Part shown: positions 14,052 through 22,476 of the stretch, in pieces
How positions within the stretch are numbered: the first letter of the stretch is position 1
How the letters are laid out: every line of letters begins with the position of its first letter
IMG/VR virus record: IMGVR_UViG_3300027898_000040
Span: 1-24,097 of that record
Length of the DNA stretch: 24,097 nucleotides
Direction: 5' to 3' (one strand)
Source: a virus
The notes under the pieces: model-generated
Databases searched by the model: none
What the model saw: the letters and a program-made list of their open reading frames with translations, nothing else
What the model was told of the DNA's origin: nothing
Translations under genes and position numbers: made by a program

Positions 14052-14686
14052 TTGATCAATTTGGCCTTATTGTAGAAACTAACGGAGACGGTGGCGACTG
14101 CCCCTGCAGGTGCGGTGTTGTTATAGCTCACCGCAGTCAGACCAGTGATCCGACGTCTTTAGTCAAGGCAACGCAGTTTAAACTGATGCCCTCGAATGGT
14201 GTCTACTATCGCTACCCTACGACCTATAACCAAACCAACGATTTTAGCCGCGACCAAGCGTCTAGGTTGATGCTAGGTTATGGGTTTGCGGGGTTTGGCT
14301 CCTACGTCTCGGAGTATTACACCAAACTTACTAAGAACTGGTTTAGACACCAGAACGGCGATTTTATGGGCACCGGGGAGCCCGGCAATATCATCAGGAG
14401 CACAAAGTCCTGGTATCTATACCCTTTGCTTCTATTGCTAGACGTCAAATTTTTAGTCGATATCATTGCCTATAAGTGGCAGGGTTGGGACTACGACAAC
14501 CTGTTTATCGCAGACCTTTACTTTGCTAAGATCCGCTATCCAACGCCCTTTGCGTTTATAGCCAGGAAGCTGTATAACAAAGGGCTTGCAGCGGAGCGAG
14601 TAACTAAAAACCTAGACAGCGTAAACGGTAACAACGGGTGCGCAGAAGCTTTGGAGGCTAATTTATGGTTCTTGACCCAAATGTAG
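14048..14686 (+). CDS. Conserved phage hypothetical protein with FSRDQ motif (212 aa)
   Basis: A strong ribosome site, GGAGGAGG (14034-14041), lies inside the end of the preceding gene. The sequence opens with VETNGDGGDCPCRCGVVIAH, followed by YYRYPTTYNQTNDFSRDQASR. I recall this NGDGGD...DFSRDQ pattern from phage proteins of unknown function, with Asp/Cys/Arg residues that could be catalytic. A hydrophobic segment, SWYLYPLLLLLDVKFLVDII, near 120-140 could touch the membrane. The last 22 nt overlap the HNH gene. No function is assigned. Confidence 0.72.
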   Translation: MIDQFGLIVETNGDGGDCPCRCGVVIAHRSQTSDPTSLVKATQFKLMPSNGVYYRYPTTYNQTNDFSRDQASRLMLGYGFAGFGSYVSEYYTKLTKNWFRHQNGDFMGTGEPGNIIRSTKSWYLYPLLLLLDVKFLVDIIAYKWQGWDYDNLFIADLYFAKIRYPTPFAFIARKLYNKGLAAERVTKNLDSVNGNNGCAEALEANLWFLTQM

Positions 14687-15180
14687 AAACGTGGATATTT
14701 TTGGACGACTATCCTGACTATGAGATCAGCTCGTTTGGCAGAATCCGCCGAGGGGAAAAAATTAACCGCCAGACCGTAACTCGAGATGGTTACCTGGCGG
14801 TATGCATTAGAAACAAGCAGAAACAGACGCACAACACCTTGGCGACGCATGTGCTGGTGGCAAAGACGTTTATCGGGCCTAACCCAGGGGGCTCTCGAGA
14901 GTTTAGGGTAGTGCACCTGGACGGAGATCTTAAAAACAACCGCGTCAATAACCTTGAATGGCAACCCTGGATTTACCGCAACCAGTTTTCGGGTAAACTT
15001 GTCCAAACTCAAGCCACTATTGTAAAAAATAGACAACTTGGGCCTAAAGAGATGGCCATAGTCGTCTCAAATCCAGACAAAGCCACGACTTTCTTGGCAG
15101 CGTATTTGCAAGTGCCTATTGCACAGATCGAAAAAGTTAGACCAAAGGCTAAAGTTTTTGTTAATTATGCCGATGAGTAA
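14665..15180 (+). CDS. Free-standing NUMOD4-HNH homing endonuclease
   Basis: This 171-residue protein has NUMOD4 at about 10-55 (WIFLDDYPDYEISSFGRIRR, with the usual W..l.dYp.YeiS..GriR pattern). An HNH_3-type core follows: H62 in LATHVLVAKTFI, H84 in VVHLDGDLKNNRVNNLEW, with Asn91-92 and 95-96. The C-terminal 60 residues (LGPKEMAIVVSN and FLAAYLQVPIAQIEKVRP) read as a helix-turn-helix that could read DNA. It would cut DNA at a homing site and spread among phages. It is not in an intron; it overlaps the previous gene by 22 nt and sits in a packed small-gene cluster, consistent with insertion between genes. Confidence 0.88.
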   Translation: MVLDPNVETWIFLDDYPDYEISSFGRIRRGEKINRQTVTRDGYLAVCIRNKQKQTHNTLATHVLVAKTFIGPNPGGSREFRVVHLDGDLKNNRVNNLEWQPWIYRNQFSGKLVQTQATIVKNRQLGPKEMAIVVSNPDKATTFLAAYLQVPIAQIEKVRPKAKVFVNYADE

Positions 15181-15192
15181 CTAGGAGGTAAC

Positions 15193-15435
15193 ATGGGCGC
15201 AGTAAGACAGTTGTACCGACAGACAGAACCAAACGATGTTTTGATCACAGAAAGGCTGCAGCAACTGCAGGATTTCTACGGTGAGTTAGCCGTAGCTAAA
15301 CAAATGCAGATGGGTCTTGACTTTGTTTACAGTGAAGAAATTTACAGGCATTTGGCTAATTTAGCCAATACTTACGGGATGTTGTCCACACGTCAAGTTT
15401 GGCACATTATTTATTATGGCCGATCAGAATTCTAA
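15193..15435 (+). CDS. Hypothetical protein (80 aa)
   Basis: AGGAGG (15183-15188) gives a clear start. The protein is helical, with no cysteine, no membrane segment and no motif I recognise (for example TERLQQLQDFYGELAVAKQM). It lies between the HNH gene and another small gene with no promoter visible, so it is part of the same unit. Confidence 0.68.
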   Translation: MGAVRQLYRQTEPNDVLITERLQQLQDFYGELAVAKQMQMGLDFVYSEEIYRHLANLANTYGMLSTRQVWHIIYYGRSEF

Positions 15436-15448
15436 AAATGGAGAGACT

Positions 15449-15610
15449 ATGACAGAACAAGAGATGGAAGCTATCTGCAAGAGGGTCGAAGAAATCAACG
15501 AGATTATTAGGCTCGCTTACCGTGAAAACCGAATTGACATCGTCGAACAGATGATCGACGAGATCAAAGAACTAGAGTCAAGACTCAACCACAAAGGCTA
15601 TCTGTGTTGA
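15449..15610 (+). CDS. Hypothetical short acidic helical protein (53 aa)
   Basis: I chose ATG 15449 because GGAGAG lies 4-5 nt upstream; a longer frame from 15416 would overlap the previous gene by 20 nt with no ribosome site. The product is one long helix pair, EAICKRVEEINEIIRLAYRE and VEQMIDEIKELESRLNHKG. Its stop overlaps the next start. No function is recognised. Confidence 0.62.
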   Translation: MTEQEMEAICKRVEEINEIIRLAYRENRIDIVEQMIDEIKELESRLNHKGYLC

Positions 15611-15843
15611 AGGTCTATTTTGTTCAACAATCAGATTATGCTTGGCAGATTGAGTCAGAGTCTGGTAAAGTCATTCAAAAGGACATAACTTGTGCAAGTA
15701 TTTTCAAAGCTGAAGAGTATATTAAAAACTATGTTTCAAGTTTCATCAACTGGGACTACGAACTCAAACTTCTTACCCCCTCTGAAGGGATTTCGCGTGG
15801 TGAAAGTGGACATTATATTTCGATTAGAAAGCCTAAAACTTGA
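15604..15843 (+). CDS. Hypothetical protein (79 aa, GTG/TTG start)
   Basis: The start is GTG at 15604, overlapping the previous stop; the adjacent TTG at 15607 is equally possible. The N-terminus is beta-rich (LKVYFVQQSDYAWQIESESG), followed by a helix AEEYIKNYVSSFI. No family is recognised. Weak ribosome site evidence and overlaps on both sides lower confidence, though the frame stays open through the whole interval. Confidence 0.55.
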   Translation: MLKVYFVQQSDYAWQIESESGKVIQKDITCASIFKAEEYIKNYVSSFINWDYELKLLTPSEGISRGESGHYISIRKPKT

Positions 15844-16075
15844 AGTGTTTGCGGTTAAGAACGAGCCTAGCATGCTAAACCCTTCAGGTGACGGCTATAG
15901 CTACTTCTGGCGTGATCCAGGAAGTCCCCAGGGACAGGGGCCTTTTGACAGTCCATTGACCGCCACAAGGCACTACGAATACTTGATGAAAGTAGTAAAA
16001 AGCTCAAAAGGTCAAGAAAGTCAACTAATTAGAGCCGATTTTAAAGCTAAAAAGAAGTTAGACCCTCAAATCTAA
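15797..16075 (+). CDS. Hypothetical protein, start inside preceding gene (92 aa)
   Basis: The frame is open from 15692, but the first part lies wholly over the previous gene. I prefer GTG 15797, which has GAAGGGA (15784-15790) upstream. The C-terminal part is distinctive: NPSGDGYSYFWRDPGSPQGQ, then TATRHYEYLMK and a basic end. A Trp/Tyr-rich turn like this suggests a folded domain, but I do not know the family. It is the last gene before the structured region that opens the late structural block. Confidence 0.55.
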   Translation: MVKVDIIFRLESLKLEVFAVKNEPSMLNPSGDGYSYFWRDPGSPQGQGPFDSPLTATRHYEYLMKVVKSSKGQESQLIRADFKAKKKLDPQI

Positions 16076-16183
16076 GGACAAACCGCCAATTGTGAGGCCA
16101 GAGATTCCCTCGAACCTTTCCCATTGGCTTGTCCGGCAGTTCAGTGGTGAGACCGCGTAGGCAATAACGCCTGCTCTACGGTC
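16076..16183 (+). promoter_or_regulatory. Structured intergenic element, GGACAAACCGCCA copy 1
   Basis: The element starts right after a stop codon. GGACAA (16076-16081) pairs with TTGTCC (16129-16134), and inside it CCAAT (16086-16090) pairs with ATTGG (16123-16127). A second bulged hairpin pairs TAG/CTA, CCG/CGG and GTGA/TCAC between about 16147 and 16185. The leading 13 nt recur at 22878-22890. No U-run follows. It may be a transcript processing or pausing site, or carry a phage-specific promoter for the late genes. Confidence 0.55.
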
Positions 16184-16210
16184 ACAAAGCTGGACAAAAA
16201 AGAGGGTACA

Positions 16211-16807
16211 ATGGCCAATCGCAATTTTGCATCGCAAAAGATGTTTTCAATGCACATTAGCCCAGTCGTGATTGACACAACAATCACTATTGGAGCTTCT
16301 GGAGCAGTTTCTTCGTTCACAAACTCAGGAAACTTGATTTCCTCAATCACACGGCTTTCTGCCGGTACTTATCAAGTACAACTCAAAGATCCTTATGCTA
16401 AACTCCTGGCAGCTTCTGGCTACCTGGTGTCACCTGCTACTGGTTCGGCTATCACTGCTGGCTCATTTGTATCTGGCACCCTGTACCAAATCGTTTCTTT
16501 GGGAACTACAAACTTTAACTCTGTAGGATTGCCTGCAAATCTGACACCTGCAGTTGGACAAGTGTTTGTAGCGACTGGCGTCGGATCTGGTACCGGAACA
16601 GTTAAAGCTGTTTCTTTGTCTGGAATCAACAACGTAGAACTTGCAAGCCCCCTGATGAACGCTACCCAGGCTCAAAACGGTTCTTATTTGATCATGCAGT
16701 GCCAAGGTCCTACTTCTGGAACCAGCACCGTGCCCAAAGCTACAGACCCAACTCAAGGTTCTCTGTTAGTGCTTGAATTCTACATGAACAACAGCGGGCA
16801 ACAGTAA
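16211..16807 (+). CDS. Probable capsid decoration or minor structural protein (198 aa)
   Basis: This protein is rich in Ser, Thr, Gly and Ala and mostly beta strand, with few charged residues. The segment SGTLYQIVSLGTTNFNSVGL followed by VGQVFVATGVGSGTGTV is a pattern I recall from phage head-decoration and fibre-like proteins. GAGGG upstream of the ATG supports the start. It opens the second structural block and stands alone between two hairpin regions, as a highly expressed virion protein gene often does. The structural role is inferred; the exact position in the virion is unknown. Confidence 0.6.
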   Translation: MANRNFASQKMFSMHISPVVIDTTITIGASGAVSSFTNSGNLISSITRLSAGTYQVQLKDPYAKLLAASGYLVSPATGSAITAGSFVSGTLYQIVSLGTTNFNSVGLPANLTPAVGQVFVATGVGSGTGTVKAVSLSGINNVELASPLMNATQAQNGSYLIMQCQGPTSGTSTVPKATDPTQGSLLVLEFYMNNSGQQ

Positions 16808-16826
16808 TCTAGGCTGATTCTTACGA

Positions 16827-16877
16827 TTACTTGGTGCGGACTGACAGGTACCGCTTAAAGACTGAACCGCCAAGTAA
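16827..16877 (+). promoter_or_regulatory. Intergenic hairpin upstream of the Fn3-connector gene
   Basis: TTACTTGG (16827-16834) pairs with CCAAGTAA (16870-16877), and GCGG (16836-16839) can pair with CCGC (16851-16854) inside it. A short T stretch (ACTTTTC) follows, so it may be a weak terminator or an mRNA-stabilising stem. AAGGAG for the next gene lies at 16886-16891. Confidence 0.55.
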
Positions 16878-16894
16878 ACTTTTCTAAGGAGCCT

Positions 16895-17950
16895 ATGGCA
16901 ATACCTTCACAGCCTCAGAATTTTTACGTCCAACAGGCTAACGGTAAAATCCTATGCTCATGGGATTTAAGCGCCGGAGCTACGTCCTACATCGTTCAAC
17001 GCAGCTTAGACAATGTTACCTATACCACTCTTGCCACGGTGTCTGGCAGCCCTTTAGCTACGTCCTATCTGGACACCAGTTGCGCACTCGGTACTCAATA
17101 CTACTACCAGGTTGCAGCGTCTAATACCTCGGGCACTAGCACTTACACCACTCCACAATCCGAAGTACCAGCAATCACCGGTGAAAAAACACTTGGGCAA
17201 ATCAGATTGGCCGCTCAACAAAGAGCCGATCGCGTCAATTCTAATTTTGTAACAAAGCCTGAGTGGAATTCTTTCATTAACCAGAGTATGTTTGAGCTTT
17301 ATGACCTTCTAGTTACACTCTACGAAGACCTCTACATCGCTACCCCAGTATCTTTTGTGTCAGACGGCACAACTTTCCTTTATCCACTGCCAGACGGTGT
17401 AACTACTTTCACCAATAGCCTGACTCAAACTACTTTTGTCGCTCCTCCTTTCTATAAACTGGTAGGCATGGACCTCGGGCTTAACCTGAACAACCGCGCC
17501 TGGGTGACTTTGAACAAGTTTCAATTTGCTGAGCGCAACGACTACATCTTCCCTAATACTAATAGCGCAATCTACGGTGTATTTAATAGCCGCTATCGTT
17601 TGATGGGCAATAAGATTGAGTTCATTCCAACACCTACAGCTAATCAGATCTTTCAGGTGTGGTATATACCTAGAATTACAGAACTTTTACAGGATACTGA
17701 CACCACAACTGTCGGCATTAGCGGCTGGATCGACTACGTCATCACTAAAGCTGCTTATTACGCTTTGACTAAAGAAGAGTCAGACACCACCTCACTTGTT
17801 ATGCAACTTGCCGCCCTTCAAAAACGCATCGAAGAGAGTGCTTCTAACAGAGACGCAGGTCTTCCTGACAAGATTAGCAACACACGCCGAGGTATGGGCA
17901 GCGGTTGGGACTCAGGTAGCGGATTCAATGGACCTTTGGGTGGTTGGTGA
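16895..17950 (+). CDS. Head-tail connector-like structural protein with N-terminal fibronectin type III domain
   Basis: This 351-residue protein has two parts. Residues about 4-92 form an Fn3 domain (QPQNFYVQQANGKILCSWDL, YIVQRSLDNVTY, YYYQVAASNTSG). From about 95 onward it matches a phage structural family recognised by LGQIRLAAQQRADRVNSNF, KPEWNSFINQSMFELYDLL and an aromatic beta region. Proteins of this second type usually occur without Fn3 near tail genes of podovirus-like phages. The Fn3 domain would be displayed on the virion and may touch carbohydrate or neighbouring proteins. The AAGGAG-to-ATG spacing is short (3 nt). The stop overlaps the next start (TGATG). The connector role is inferred from family context. 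Confidence 0.65.
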   Translation: MAIPSQPQNFYVQQANGKILCSWDLSAGATSYIVQRSLDNVTYTTLATVSGSPLATSYLDTSCALGTQYYYQVAASNTSGTSTYTTPQSEVPAITGEKTLGQIRLAAQQRADRVNSNFVTKPEWNSFINQSMFELYDLLVTLYEDLYIATPVSFVSDGTTFLYPLPDGVTTFTNSLTQTTFVAPPFYKLVGMDLGLNLNNRAWVTLNKFQFAERNDYIFPNTNSAIYGVFNSRYRLMGNKIEFIPTPTANQIFQVWYIPRITELLQDTDTTTVGISGWIDYVITKAAYYALTKEESDTTSLVMQLAALQKRIEESASNRDAGLPDKISNTRRGMGSGWDSGSGFNGPLGGW

Positions 17951-18237
17951 TGGCTCAACTTCCTTTACGTTTACCCATAGAACAGATGCAGCAGCAATGG
18001 AAAAGCCAACTCGATCCAATTTTAGCTATTCCTATGCTTTCAGGCCTTCAACTGAAGTCTATCGCATTAAAGTCTGGGGCAAATGTAATCAACCACAAAC
18101 TCGGCGCTGTGCAACAAGGGTGGATGATTACAGATCAAGACGGTCCGGCAACCATTTACCGAAGTCAACCTTTTAACAATTTAACTTTGACACTTACCAG
18201 CTCAGCGGCTTGTAACGTCAATCTGTGGGTGTACTAA
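17950..18237 (+). CDS. Small conserved structural protein (95 aa)
   Basis: ATG 17950 overlaps the preceding stop as TGATG, so TTG and GTG further upstream are not needed. The protein carries a LPLRLPIEQMQQQWKSQLDP N-terminus, then NVINHKLGAVQQGWMITDQD and a beta-rich end. I recall this LPLExMQxxWKSxLDP...INHKLGxxxQGW pattern from small phage proteins placed just before collar fibres. It is probably a trimeric virion component, but its role is not established to me. It overlaps the fibre gene by TAATG. Confidence 0.7.
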   Translation: MAQLPLRLPIEQMQQQWKSQLDPILAIPMLSGLQLKSIALKSGANVINHKLGAVQQGWMITDQDGPATIYRSQPFNNLTLTLTSSAACNVNLWVY

Positions 18238-19445
18238 TGGCTTCCACCATAACTCCAAACATGAATTTGATCTCGCCAACGGTAGGGTCTGAGGCAGGAC
18301 CTCAGTACGCTTATGACATCGACAACAGCCTCACACTGATTGACACTCACGACCACAGCTCTGGCCGAGGTGTTCAGATTACGCCTGCCGGAATGAATTT
18401 CAACGCCTCTGTCAACTTTAACAATAACAGCCTGTACAACATCGGTGGCCTGACGCTTGAGGCTCAGTCTACAACCCCAGCAAATTCAACTATTTACGAG
18501 TCAGGCAACGACCTTTACTTCGTAGACGCTATCGGTAACAACATCCGTTTGACACTGTCTGGCGCTGTAGCAGGTACTCCAGGCTCTATTTCTAACCTGG
18601 TGTCACCAGCTTCTGCGTCCTACATCGCTGTATCAAACACTTTTGTGTTTCAATCCGGGGCAAACCTAGCCGGTAACTTGGATGGCGCTAGTGTCAACTT
18701 ACGCAATATCAGCCCTAACAGCACCTACGCTTTGACACTCAGCCCGCCTGTTCTAAGTGCTGCTTATCAACTGACATTGCCTTATTTGCCTTCGGCTCAA
18801 AGTATCATGTCAATGAGCACCGCCGGTGTTATGTCTCAGGCCTATCCTGATAACAGCACCTTGCAATTGTCGTCTGGCACGTTGTCGGTTAAGGCTAACG
18901 GTATTACTGCAGCGCAATTGGCCCCGTCTGTGATTGCAACCACCGTCCCCTCGGGTGTGATTTCAGCTTACGCCGGAACTGCAGCACCGACGGGCTACTT
19001 AATGTGCGATGGTACTTCTTACTTGCAAAGCGCATACCCAACTCTTTACGCCGCAATAGGAAACGCTTACGGAAGCGCAGACAGTACTCATTTCAATGTG
19101 CCAGATTTTCGGGGCCAATTTCTTCGCGGTGTGGATGCTGGCGCTGGCAGAGACCCAGATACTTTAACCCGTACTGCAATGAATACCGGCGGAAACACCG
19201 GGGACAATGTCGGTTCTGTGCAAAGTTATGAGAATTCAAGCCACAACCATGCGGTGGCCACATTTGGAGTTACAGGGGCTGGCTCAAGTTACGGTGGAAC
19301 TGTGGCAGATGCTTATTCAACATCACAAGCATTAGGTCATGCAGGTTTTGGCAATGCTCAGGTCGGAACTTATACAACTGGTTCACAGGGGGGCAGCGAA
19401 ACCAGACCAATCAATGCTTACGTGAATTACATTATTAAAACTTAG
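18237..19445 (+). CDS. Tail fibre with phage tail-collar domain
   Basis: This 402-residue protein starts at the ATG of a TAATG overlap; an upstream in-frame GTG/ATG at 18225 is less likely. The N-terminal NLISPTVGSEAGPQYAYDID and THDHSSGRGVQI stretch resembles the virion-anchoring part of such fibres. The middle is a beta-helical shaft rich in Asn, Ser and Leu. The C-terminus is a collar domain beginning PSGVISAYAGTAAPTGYLMC, followed by the conserved FNVPDFRGQFLRGVD, a His-rich SSHNHAV and a final NAYVNYIIKT. It probably contacts the host surface. No gap or frameshift is seen. Confidence 0.87.
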   Translation: MASTITPNMNLISPTVGSEAGPQYAYDIDNSLTLIDTHDHSSGRGVQITPAGMNFNASVNFNNNSLYNIGGLTLEAQSTTPANSTIYESGNDLYFVDAIGNNIRLTLSGAVAGTPGSISNLVSPASASYIAVSNTFVFQSGANLAGNLDGASVNLRNISPNSTYALTLSPPVLSAAYQLTLPYLPSAQSIMSMSTAGVMSQAYPDNSTLQLSSGTLSVKANGITAAQLAPSVIATTVPSGVISAYAGTAAPTGYLMCDGTSYLQSAYPTLYAAIGNAYGSADSTHFNVPDFRGQFLRGVDAGAGRDPDTLTRTAMNTGGNTGDNVGSVQSYENSSHNHAVATFGVTGAGSSYGGTVADAYSTSQALGHAGFGNAQVGTYTTGSQGGSETRPINAYVNYIIKT

Positions 19446-19452
19446 GATTAAA

Positions 19453-22400
19453 GTGCCATTACAAAAGCAGCCGATCTCATTAGTTTTTAACCAAGGATTG
19501 AATCTCAAGGCTGATCCTTATCAGATTCCTTTGGGTCAATTTGCAGCACTCGAGAATACGACGTTTACGACGACCGGCAGGCTGTCCAAACGAAATGGCT
19601 TTAAAAACATCACCAACCTGCCAAACGCTACACAGACCACACTCACTACGTTAAACCAGAACCTCATAGCTACAGGATCAAACCTGTACGCCTACAGTTC
19701 TGACACAAACGCGTGGCTCAACCAAGGCACAGTGCAGCCGGTGTCAATGTCTGTTCAACCCTTGGTCAGGGTGTCCACTAGTCAGTCAGCACCAGACGCA
19801 GCAGTAACGTCAAACGGACTCACATGCCTTGTCTACACGGACTCAGGCCAGGTGTACTACCAGGTGTCAGACTCAAACACAGGCCAGCAGGTCGTCCAGC
19901 GCCAAGCCCTGGGTGCTAACACCTACGACGGCAGAGCGTTTTTGTGCGGGCAGTACTTCATGGTGACGTATCTACTGAATACCTCTGGCAATATCACCCT
20001 TAATTACGTCGCTATACCTACCAATATGCCTTCAAGCCCTAAGGCTGCAGCTAATATAGGCAGCGGGCTGCGTGTAAGCAACTGCGGTTATGACGGCGTA
20101 GTAGCCAACGACGTATTATATTTAGGCTGGGCAACCTTGGCTAATACCATGAATCTAGGCGCAGTGACGCAGTTTCTAGTTGTTGCAAGCCCCGCTGTTA
20201 TACCGTCAGCCACAGCCCGCTTGGTGTCTTTAACGGCTGATACCTCAGGTTCAACCGCTAACATCTGGATGAGCTACTGGGACGACGGTTCTGGTAACGG
20301 CTACAGCACCTTATATTCACACAACCTATTGCAGGTACTAGCGCCTGTGCAGATCATAACTACCACGCAGATCAACGAGATCACGTCTACCGTCAACAGC
20401 ACGGTGCTAAACGTGGTTTATGAGAACGCCAACACTTACGGCACAGGTCCAAACTCGTCGACTAAAACCGACTACATATCAACTTTGACATGTACAACTG
20501 CAGGCGTAGTATCGTCACCTACGATAGTACTTCGTTCGGTAGGGCTTGCGTCTAAGTCGTTTTTAGCGTCAAACAGTCAGATATACTTTTTAGCTACCTA
20601 CGGCGAAACCTCACAGCCCAGTTATTTCCTGGTAAACACAGCCGGCACAATCGTTATGCGCCTAGCCTACTCAAACGGCGGCGGCTACCAGGCAAGTCAG
20701 ATACTGTCAAACGTCACGCTGTTAACTTCTGGTAACTACGTCACGCCGTACCTCATTAAAGACTTCTTAACCACGATCAACAAGAACACGAACAACGCCT
20801 CAGGCACACCTGTCAACGCTATTTACACCCAGACAGGAATTAACCTGGTGACTTTTGGCATTAACACGTCTGGCCAGTATAGTTCTGAGATCGCAGGCGC
20901 TTTGCATCTGACAGGCGGTCAGGTGTGGGAATACGACGGCGTCAAGCCAGTTGAATTAGGCTTTCACGTCTGGCCTGAGAACCAAGCCGCTACCTTTACC
21001 AATAGCGGTGGAAACATCACAAACCAGCAGTATTACTACCAGTTTACCTACGAGTGGACAGACAACCAGGGCAACCTGCACAGGTCAGCTCCTAGCATTC
21101 CGCTTGGTGTCAACGTAACGTCTGGTAGCACCAACACCGTAACCCTGTACGTTCCAACGCTTAGGCTGACCGCTAAAGTAAGCCCTAACCCTGTCAGGAT
21201 CGTTGGTTATCGTTGGTCGGCAGCCCAGCAGGTTTACTACCAGTTTACCAGCGTCACTAGCCCTACACTCAACGACCCCACAGTTGACCTCGTAACCATA
21301 ACAGACACCTTGTCAGACGCGTCTATCCTCGGTAACGCAATCCTGTACACCACAGGCGGGGTGATTGAGAACATTGCACCTCCAGCGTCAGTGCATAGCA
21401 CTTTGTTTAATAACCGTTTGTGGCTGGTAGATGCCGAAGATCGCAACCTTTTGTGGTATTCAAAGCAGGTGATCGAGGCCGTGCCGGTTGAAATGTCTGA
21501 TCTTTTGACAATATACGTTGCACCTACGACCGGAGCGCAAGGCTCCACAGGCCCTATCCAAGCCCTCGCTGCGATGGACGATAAGCTAATCATTTTTAAG
21601 CAAGACGCTATATACTACATAAACGGTATTGGTCCAGACAACACAGGAGCCAACAGTGGATATTCTGACCCAATCTTTATTTCTTCTGCTGTCGGGTGTT
21701 CTAATCCTTCTAGTATCGTTTTAACGCCTAATGGCCTCATGTTTCAATCCGACAAGGGTATCTGGCTGTTGGGTAGGGGTCTTGACACACAGTACGTTGG
21801 TGCCCCTGTAGAGGCGTATAACAGCAACACGATCAACTCTGCACAAGCTATTCCTGCCACCAACCAGGTAAGGTTCGTCCTTAGCGACAACACAACATTG
21901 GTTTATGACTACTTCTTCCAGCAATGGTGTACTTTTAACAACATATACGCAATTTCATCGACCCTTTACCAGGGTTATCAGACCTATTTAAACTCCTACG
22001 GCGCGGTGTTCCAAGAAACCCCAGGCACCTATCTTGATGGTTCGCAGCCCGTTTTAATGAGCTTCACGACGTCTTGGATCAACGTAGCTGGACTGCAAGG
22101 CTATGAGCGCCTTTACCAACTGTTGTTCCTTGGCACCTACCTGTCGCCGTTTAAAATGAACATTGGCCTTGCCTACGATTACAACCCGTCAACCACCCAG
22201 CAAACGCAGATCGTACCTGACAACTACGTCGCAGCCTGGGGTGGTGAAAACGTATGGGGCGGGGGTCCAGCATTTGGTGGCCCTGGCAACGTATTCCAAG
22301 CGCGCTTGTTTCCACAAAAACAAAAGTGCGAGTCGTTCCAAGTGACAATGCAAGAAGTCTATGATAGTAGCTACGGAGTGAACTCTGGTGCAGGATTGTC

Positions 22401-22476
22401 TTTGTCTGGAATGAATCTTGTGGTAGGTTTGAAAAAAGGTTACAGACCCAACAAGGCAGCACAATCTTTTGGATGA
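19453..22476 (+). CDS. Large tail nozzle/tube-like virion protein (1007 aa)
   Basis: The start is GTG 19453 with AGGA 5 nt upstream. The N-terminus (SLVFNQGLNLKADPYQIPLG, LENTTFTTTGRLSKRNGF) carries the LxKRxGF signature that also opens T7 gp12-type nozzle proteins and other phage tail beta-propellers. The rest is nearly all beta strand, with repeated Gly/Asn/Thr-rich blades, no membrane segments and few cysteines. At over 1000 residues it is the largest gene here and follows the fibre directly. A nozzle or stabilisation role is inferred. The stop overlaps the next gene by 8 nt. Confidence 0.6.
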   Translation: MPLQKQPISLVFNQGLNLKADPYQIPLGQFAALENTTFTTTGRLSKRNGFKNITNLPNATQTTLTTLNQNLIATGSNLYAYSSDTNAWLNQGTVQPVSMSVQPLVRVSTSQSAPDAAVTSNGLTCLVYTDSGQVYYQVSDSNTGQQVVQRQALGANTYDGRAFLCGQYFMVTYLLNTSGNITLNYVAIPTNMPSSPKAAANIGSGLRVSNCGYDGVVANDVLYLGWATLANTMNLGAVTQFLVVASPAVIPSATARLVSLTADTSGSTANIWMSYWDDGSGNGYSTLYSHNLLQVLAPVQIITTTQINEITSTVNSTVLNVVYENANTYGTGPNSSTKTDYISTLTCTTAGVVSSPTIVLRSVGLASKSFLASNSQIYFLATYGETSQPSYFLVNTAGTIVMRLAYSNGGGYQASQILSNVTLLTSGNYVTPYLIKDFLTTINKNTNNASGTPVNAIYTQTGINLVTFGINTSGQYSSEIAGALHLTGGQVWEYDGVKPVELGFHVWPENQAATFTNSGGNITNQQYYYQFTYEWTDNQGNLHRSAPSIPLGVNVTSGSTNTVTLYVPTLRLTAKVSPNPVRIVGYRWSAAQQVYYQFTSVTSPTLNDPTVDLVTITDTLSDASILGNAILYTTGGVIENIAPPASVHSTLFNNRLWLVDAEDRNLLWYSKQVIEAVPVEMSDLLTIYVAPTTGAQGSTGPIQALAAMDDKLIIFKQDAIYYINGIGPDNTGANSGYSDPIFISSAVGCSNPSSIVLTPNGLMFQSDKGIWLLGRGLDTQYVGAPVEAYNSNTINSAQAIPATNQVRFVLSDNTTLVYDYFFQQWCTFNNIYAISSTLYQGYQTYLNSYGAVFQETPGTYLDGSQPVLMSFTTSWINVAGLQGYERLYQLLFLGTYLSPFKMNIGLAYDYNPSTTQQTQIVPDNYVAAWGGENVWGGGPAFGGPGNVFQARLFPQKQKCESFQVTMQEVYDSSYGVNSGAGLSLSGMNLVVGLKKGYRPNKAAQSFG

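Noticed and set aside
15692-15796. N-terminal extension of the 15797-16075 gene
   Set aside because: It lies entirely over the preceding gene in another frame and has no ribosome site; GTG 15797 with GAAGGGA fits better.
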